In this document: positions 45,370 through 48,917 of the stretch, one piece after another
How the letters are laid out: each line of letters starts with the position of its first letter
How positions within the stretch are numbered: the first letter of the stretch is position 1
Source: Pseudomonadales bacterium
GTDB taxonomy: Bacteria; Pseudomonadota; Gammaproteobacteria; Pseudomonadales; Pseudohongiellaceae
Assembly: GCA_022819645.1 (NCBI GenBank)
Contig: JAJEGU010000078.1
Location: 1-48,917 of the forward strand
Direction of reading: 5' to 3'
Length of the DNA: 48,917 bases
Notes under the pieces: model-generated
Told to the model about the DNA's origin: nothing
Database searches by the model: none
The model's input: only the letters and a program-made list of their open reading frames with translations
Made by a program: the position numbers and the translations under genes

Positions 45370-46395
45370 ATGATGAAAAAGCGTCCTCTTGTCATCGGGC
45401 TCGTAGTGGTTTCCATTTTCGCCGGAGTTGCCGCCGGCTATGGCATCCTGCGCCTGGGCAGCGAAAACGCCCGGCTGCGGCAGGACGTGGCCGAATATCG
45501 GCGGCAGCTTCGGGAGCAGGGCGAAGCCGCCGCCCGGAGCCGGCGGGAACTGACCGGGCAGCTTGGAGAATTGCAACAGCAGCTTGCGGAGTCGGGAAAC
45601 CTGTTCAGCAGTCTTTCCAGCGAGCTTGAGGAAATGCGCGAACAGGTCAGCCCGGATTATGAGCGGCTGTTGCGGCGGGCCCGGGAAGAAGCCGCCCGGG
45701 AACAGCGGGCCGGAGGCCCTGCCGCCGCCCGGGCCATGGCGGTAGACCCGGAAACCGCCCGCGCCGAGGCCGAAGCCAGGGTGCCCGAGTTGTACCGCGA
45801 CTTCATGGCCGAATTCGGCCTTGATGAGGAAAAGCAGGGGCAGGTCCTGTCCGCCCTCGTGGAATTCGAGGCAAGGCGCTCGCAAAACCGCGCCGACCTG
45901 CTCGCGGGAAACCTGACGCCGCGGCAGGCCCTCGACCTGTTCGGCGCCGAAGCCCTGAGCGCCGGCCTGTCCAACCTGCTCGGCGGAGACCAACTCGCCG
46001 AATTGCAGCAATACAGCAATTTCCTGAGCCGCGACTCGGCCCGCCTCATCTATGGCGAAACCCTGTCCCGCATGGGCACCGCCCTCACCGGCGACGCCGG
46101 GGACCTCGCGCTGCAAACCGTACTCGATGAAATCTATTCCGAAGCCGGCAACTACGGTGCCCTCGTCGGCCCCGACGGCAGCATGAGAACCGCCCACAAC
46201 GGTCAGCTCGCGGCCTACGACCGCGCCAGGGAGCAACTCCAGGGCCAACTCAGCCCCGAACAGATGAACCAGCTCGACCGTTTCCTCGATGCCCGTCGCA
46301 ACGGTATGGACCTGGTCCTCGAAGCCACCGTGGACGAAGACGGCGACCTCCGTCTCCGCAACGAAAGGGTAGCCGCCGCCAACCTGCCGGATTGA
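45370..46395 (+). CDS. Membrane-anchored coiled-coil protein of unknown function
   Basis: 341 residues. One N-terminal helix (PLVIGLVVVSIFAGVAAGYGIL) is followed by a long coiled coil (about residues 30-120, rich in E, R, Q: ARLRQDVAEYRRQLREQ, QLGELQQQLAESG), then a helical C-terminal region (ELYRDFMAEFGLDEEKQGQVL, LSPEQMNQLDRFLDARR). The second half repeats an LxxEQ/LxxEKxxQ pattern. No family is recognised. The topology fits a type II inner-membrane protein with a periplasmic coiled coil. ATG 45370 or 45373 may be the start. It follows the repeat cluster. Confidence 0.72.
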   Translation: MMKKRPLVIGLVVVSIFAGVAAGYGILRLGSENARLRQDVAEYRRQLREQGEAAARSRRELTGQLGELQQQLAESGNLFSSLSSELEEMREQVSPDYERLLRRAREEAAREQRAGGPAAARAMAVDPETARAEAEARVPELYRDFMAEFGLDEEKQGQVLSALVEFEARRSQNRADLLAGNLTPRQALDLFGAEALSAGLSNLLGGDQLAELQQYSNFLSRDSARLIYGETLSRMGTALTGDAGDLALQTVLDEIYSEAGNYGALVGPDGSMRTAHNGQLAAYDRAREQLQGQLSPEQMNQLDRFLDARRNGMDLVLEATVDEDGDLRLRNERVAAANLPD

Positions 46396-46449
46396 CCGAT
46401 AATCCGCAACTTTCGCCACCTTGCTTCACGCGAAATCAGGGGAGGTGGC

Positions 46450-46464
46450 ACGGCGCAGGCTCCT
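46450..46464 (+). repeat. Fragment of the dispersed palindrome
   Basis: ACGGCGCAGGCTCCT is identical to 38107-38121, the right outer arm of the 162-bp palindrome. The second arm is not found here, so only one end of the element remains. Confidence 0.6.
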
Positions 46465-46797
46465 GGTACAAGAGGCCACAAAAAACTTCGGAAAGCCGGA
46501 AACCAGTCGATACATCTGGTAGAATCCGCATCGCTTGACTGCTCTTCCCGCGGCTCGTGTTGAAATGCCGACGCGCCATGAGGGATATAAGGAGTTGCAA
46601 GCGGAAGGATTGACAGGGATTGGGGAATGGCAGGAGGCCGGAAATTCAGGACTGCGTTTTGCAAAGGCGGCACGGGTAAATCTCTTGTTCGATCTGATTC
46701 GCGTCTTCGTGGCGAGGTCATGCGTCATGCCGGGATTTTGCCGGCAGGCGGGGTTTGCCGTCGTCCCTGAAATCGCGTTCCGCGGCTCCGTAACTCG

Positions 46798-46813
46798 CCC
46801 CCCCCCCCCCCCC
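46798..46813 (+). repeat. 16-base homopolymeric C tract upstream of the exported repeat protein
   Basis: An uninterrupted run of sixteen C starts 92 bases before the chosen start of the surface-protein gene. Such tracts change length by slippage and can alter promoter spacing; they are also error-prone in sequencing. The tract lies in non-coding sequence here. Confidence 0.85.
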
Positions 46814-46889
46814 TAAATCCCGAAACCAGAGAAAAAACAAGAAAAAAGCAGCCGGGCCGCGCTTGGGCCGGCGGTATGCCAGGGCCTAG

Positions 46890-48917
46890 ATGAGGCGGCA
46901 GGGACGCGCATCCAGGGGAAGGCGCTCTCCAGGGATGGGAGGAATCGGGGCAAGCCTCGTCGGGGCGGCCCTGTTCCTGCTCGGCATGGCGGCGCTGGGC
47001 GTTCCATCGCCCGCCCAGGCCCAGCCGCCAACCCTTACCGTCTCCGTCCCCGGCAACCTTGACATCTACGAGGGCGACGCAAACATCCCCATCACGTTGA
47101 CAGGGGGCAACATCGCGAACGCCCCCGAAGGTGCTAATTTCGAGATCTCATTGCTGAACAGATCAGAGGTGGAGAGGGACGGCAGACGCGATTACAACTT
47201 CCTTGGCAGCAGTCTCGCGGGCAAGTCAACCACCTCGGCGGTCATCCGTCTCAGTATCGTGGACGACAACCTGACGGAAGGCGATGAGACGCTCAATTTC
47301 AGGGTTTCCTGGCATAAGACCGTTGTCAGCACACTAACGAGTGGCATCGTCGGCCAATTCTCCATCACCGTCAAGGACGGCACGCGGCCCAATACCGGGA
47401 TCGTCGTAAGCCCGACCATGCCGCAAGTCCTCGACAACGATGCGGACGGCGACTCGTTCAGCGTCAGGCTCGAATCGGCGCCAGCCACCGGGACGACAGC
47501 CAGCGTCGAACTGTCAATTCCCGCCCAGCTCGAACCTTACGCCGAATTTCTGCCCAGGGCCGACCCGCCAACCCGTAAACGAACACTGCAATTCAACGCC
47601 AGCAACTACCAAACGCCCCAAACCGTACAAATCGCAGCCAGGGCGAACGCACGGGATGTGGGTCAAGAAGACATCAATGGGCCAATCCGAGCCACCTTCG
47701 ACAACTACTACTTTCAACCCCCGCAAGATATACCCCTGACCATACGGGACAGCACGGCGCTGGTGGTGTTCGACCCGGTCAGCGTGACGCTCCCCGAAGA
47801 CGGGCAAGCCGTGCCGGTGACGGTCAAGCTCGACCGGGATCCTGGCAAGAATGTCAAAGTAATCACCCGAGTCAGGGAATATGTCCGCGTCAAGGGGCCG
47901 GGCGAAAGTGCGGCATTCCAATCCACCGTGGCTTTGGAGTTTACCGGCGGCGACAGCGGGAACTGGAAAGCCGGCCAAACCATTACGCTTGAGCATAAAA
48001 CGGACAAGGACGGCGGAGACAACGAAGCAACGCTCGAGTTCGCCCCGAATGACCCGACAACAGCCTTTGAGGTGACGGGCAGCGATTTAGGGCTCACCCT
48101 GGCCGACAAGGGCGCCAGGCTCGAGTTCGACCCGAACGCACCCGCGGAAATCAGCGTCTCCGAAGGCGGTGGCGCGGCCACCTACAAGCTGCGGCTTGCC
48201 GCGGACCCGGTGAGTGCGGTAAATGTCACCGTCAACGTCCCCGCTGCGCATCAGGACGCCATCACGGTACAGGCGCCCGGCGGTACGCCCGGGGCCAGCG
48301 CCACCGTCACTTTCATCGGCAGCGACGCCGCCACGACCCAGAACCCGGAGAACTGGAACACCAACCAGACCATCGTCGTCGCGCCGCTCGAAGACAACGA
48401 CGTCGATGACGAAGCGATCGCGCTCAGCCATAGCAGCAGCGACCTCAAGTGGCTCGACGGTTCCGACCCGACCTTCACCGTCAACGTCGTGGATGAGGCC
48501 GGCCAGGTGGAGATCGACTCGACCAGTCTCGAAGTTTACGAAGGCGAGACGTCCGACACCTACAACGTGAGCCTGAGCGTGAAGCCGACCACGGACGTCA
48601 CCGTCACCATCACCCCCAAGGACGCCAGCAAGCTCAGCGTGTCGCCGGGTTCGCTCACTTTCACCCCCAGCGACTACGCCACGCCCCAACCCGTGACCGT
48701 CACCGCCCCGCGCGGCGGCGTGACGCAGCAAATCGATTTCGTGAATATCACCCACGCCGTCAGCGGCTACGGCTCGGTCACTTCCGGCCCGGATGTGCGG
48801 GTACAGGTCTGGAACACCGACCCCAGCGAAAATCTCGAACTGCGCCTCGCCGGGACGACCTTCAGCGGCGAAGAGGGCAGTCCCGGCAGAGTCGAGGTCG
48901 AACTCCATGCGCCCACC
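46890..48917 (+). CDS. Large exported beta-sandwich repeat protein, open at the window end
   Basis: The frame stays open for 676 codons to the last base, so the C-terminus is missing. ATG 46890 is preferred over 46935: it gives a basic start (MRRQGRASRGRR) before the hydrophobic stretch and AQAQ-type cleavage site, and AGGG lies six bases upstream. The mature part consists of about 100-residue units, each with an acidic turn such as SVSEGGGAATYKLRL, EVYEGETSDTYNVSL and a following NWNTNQTIVVAP-type strand, a Calx-beta/Ig-like pattern. Calcium binding and surface location are inferred. It may be an adhesin or S-layer-type protein. Confidence 0.72.
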   Translation, partial: MRRQGRASRGRRSPGMGGIGASLVGAALFLLGMAALGVPSPAQAQPPTLTVSVPGNLDIYEGDANIPITLTGGNIANAPEGANFEISLLNRSEVERDGRRDYNFLGSSLAGKSTTSAVIRLSIVDDNLTEGDETLNFRVSWHKTVVSTLTSGIVGQFSITVKDGTRPNTGIVVSPTMPQVLDNDADGDSFSVRLESAPATGTTASVELSIPAQLEPYAEFLPRADPPTRKRTLQFNASNYQTPQTVQIAARANARDVGQEDINGPIRATFDNYYFQPPQDIPLTIRDSTALVVFDPVSVTLPEDGQAVPVTVKLDRDPGKNVKVITRVREYVRVKGPGESAAFQSTVALEFTGGDSGNWKAGQTITLEHKTDKDGGDNEATLEFAPNDPTTAFEVTGSDLGLTLADKGARLEFDPNAPAEISVSEGGGAATYKLRLAADPVSAVNVTVNVPAAHQDAITVQAPGGTPGASATVTFIGSDAATTQNPENWNTNQTIVVAPLEDNDVDDEAIALSHSSSDLKWLDGSDPTFTVNVVDEAGQVEIDSTSLEVYEGETSDTYNVSLSVKPTTDVTVTITPKDASKLSVSPGSLTFTPSDYATPQPVTVTAPRGGVTQQIDFVNITHAVSGYGSVTSGPDVRVQVWNTDPSENLELRLAGTTFSGEEGSPGRVEVELHAPT

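Larger units (their letters stand above)
46396..46889 (+). other. Intergenic region upstream of the repeat-protein gene
   Basis: A 494-base gap. It contains a fragment of the long palindrome element (46450-46464), a purine-rich stretch and a 16-C run. An open frame at 46535-46816 has no ribosome-binding site or recognisable protein and is not called. Confidence 0.55.

Noticed and set aside
46535..46816. 93-residue frame ending in the C tract
   Set aside because: No recognisable domain or ribosome-binding site; it ends in polyproline only because of the C run.

Overview
The window is bacterial and most like a GC-rich Gammaproteobacterium. This rests on gene style only: PutA, HipBA, YefM/YoeB, two PQQ-type propeller dehydrogenases, a PepSY membrane protein and a fused spermidine-synthase-like protein. 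No rRNA, tRNA or phylogenetic marker is present, so the assignment is tentative. Housekeeping-type genes are GC-rich. The blocks at about 0.1-3.5 kb and 22-30 kb are visibly more AT-rich and carry defence and addiction genes, which suggests horizontal gain.

Layout. (1) 0-5 kb: the end of an IS5-type transposase, a two-gene module of an ABC/OLD-like ATPase plus a DUF4276 (TOPRIM-like) protein, a YefM-YoeB pair with an extra antidote-type antitoxin, then HipBA under a promoter containing perfect palindromes. (2) 5-13 kb: an envelope-glycan cluster. A fused membrane/spermidine-synthase-like protein diverges from three overlapping GT-C-like membrane proteins, followed by a HAD-UbiA fusion resembling decaprenyl-phosphate phosphoribosyltransferase plus a phosphatase. 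(3) 13-19 kb: two tail-to-tail NHL-propeller proteins, a Fic AMPylator and an S9 peptidase. (4) 19-30 kb: a defence island. A type I restriction system (hsdM, half-size hsdS, frameshifted hsdR) is split by a C5-cytosine methyltransferase and a GHKL-ATPase/nuclease protein on the opposite strand. Between hsdR and the methyltransferase is a promoter-hairpin-terminator unit that looks like a small RNA of about 105 nt. A tail-anchored protein of unknown family ends the island. (5) 30-38 kb: a PQQ-type dehydrogenase, a PepSY protein, two family-2 glycosyltransferases, a small membrane protein and an exported amidase. (6) 38-45 kb: a 162-bp near-perfect palindrome, a double-glycine-leader bacteriocin-like peptide with a downstream membrane protein, a second PQQ-type paralogue and PutA. 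(7) 45-49 kb: dispersed palindromic repeats, a membrane-anchored coiled-coil protein, a 16-C tract and the open 5' part of a large exported beta-sandwich repeat protein.

How they may work together: the 5-13 kb genes plausibly make a polyprenyl-phosphate pentose donor and transfer the sugar to an envelope glycan. The 19-30 kb genes form overlapping DNA-modification and restriction modules. The 38.4-39.2 kb pair is a candidate secreted peptide with an immunity or accessory protein, but no dedicated exporter is visible. All functions are read from sequence motifs; no database search was run.
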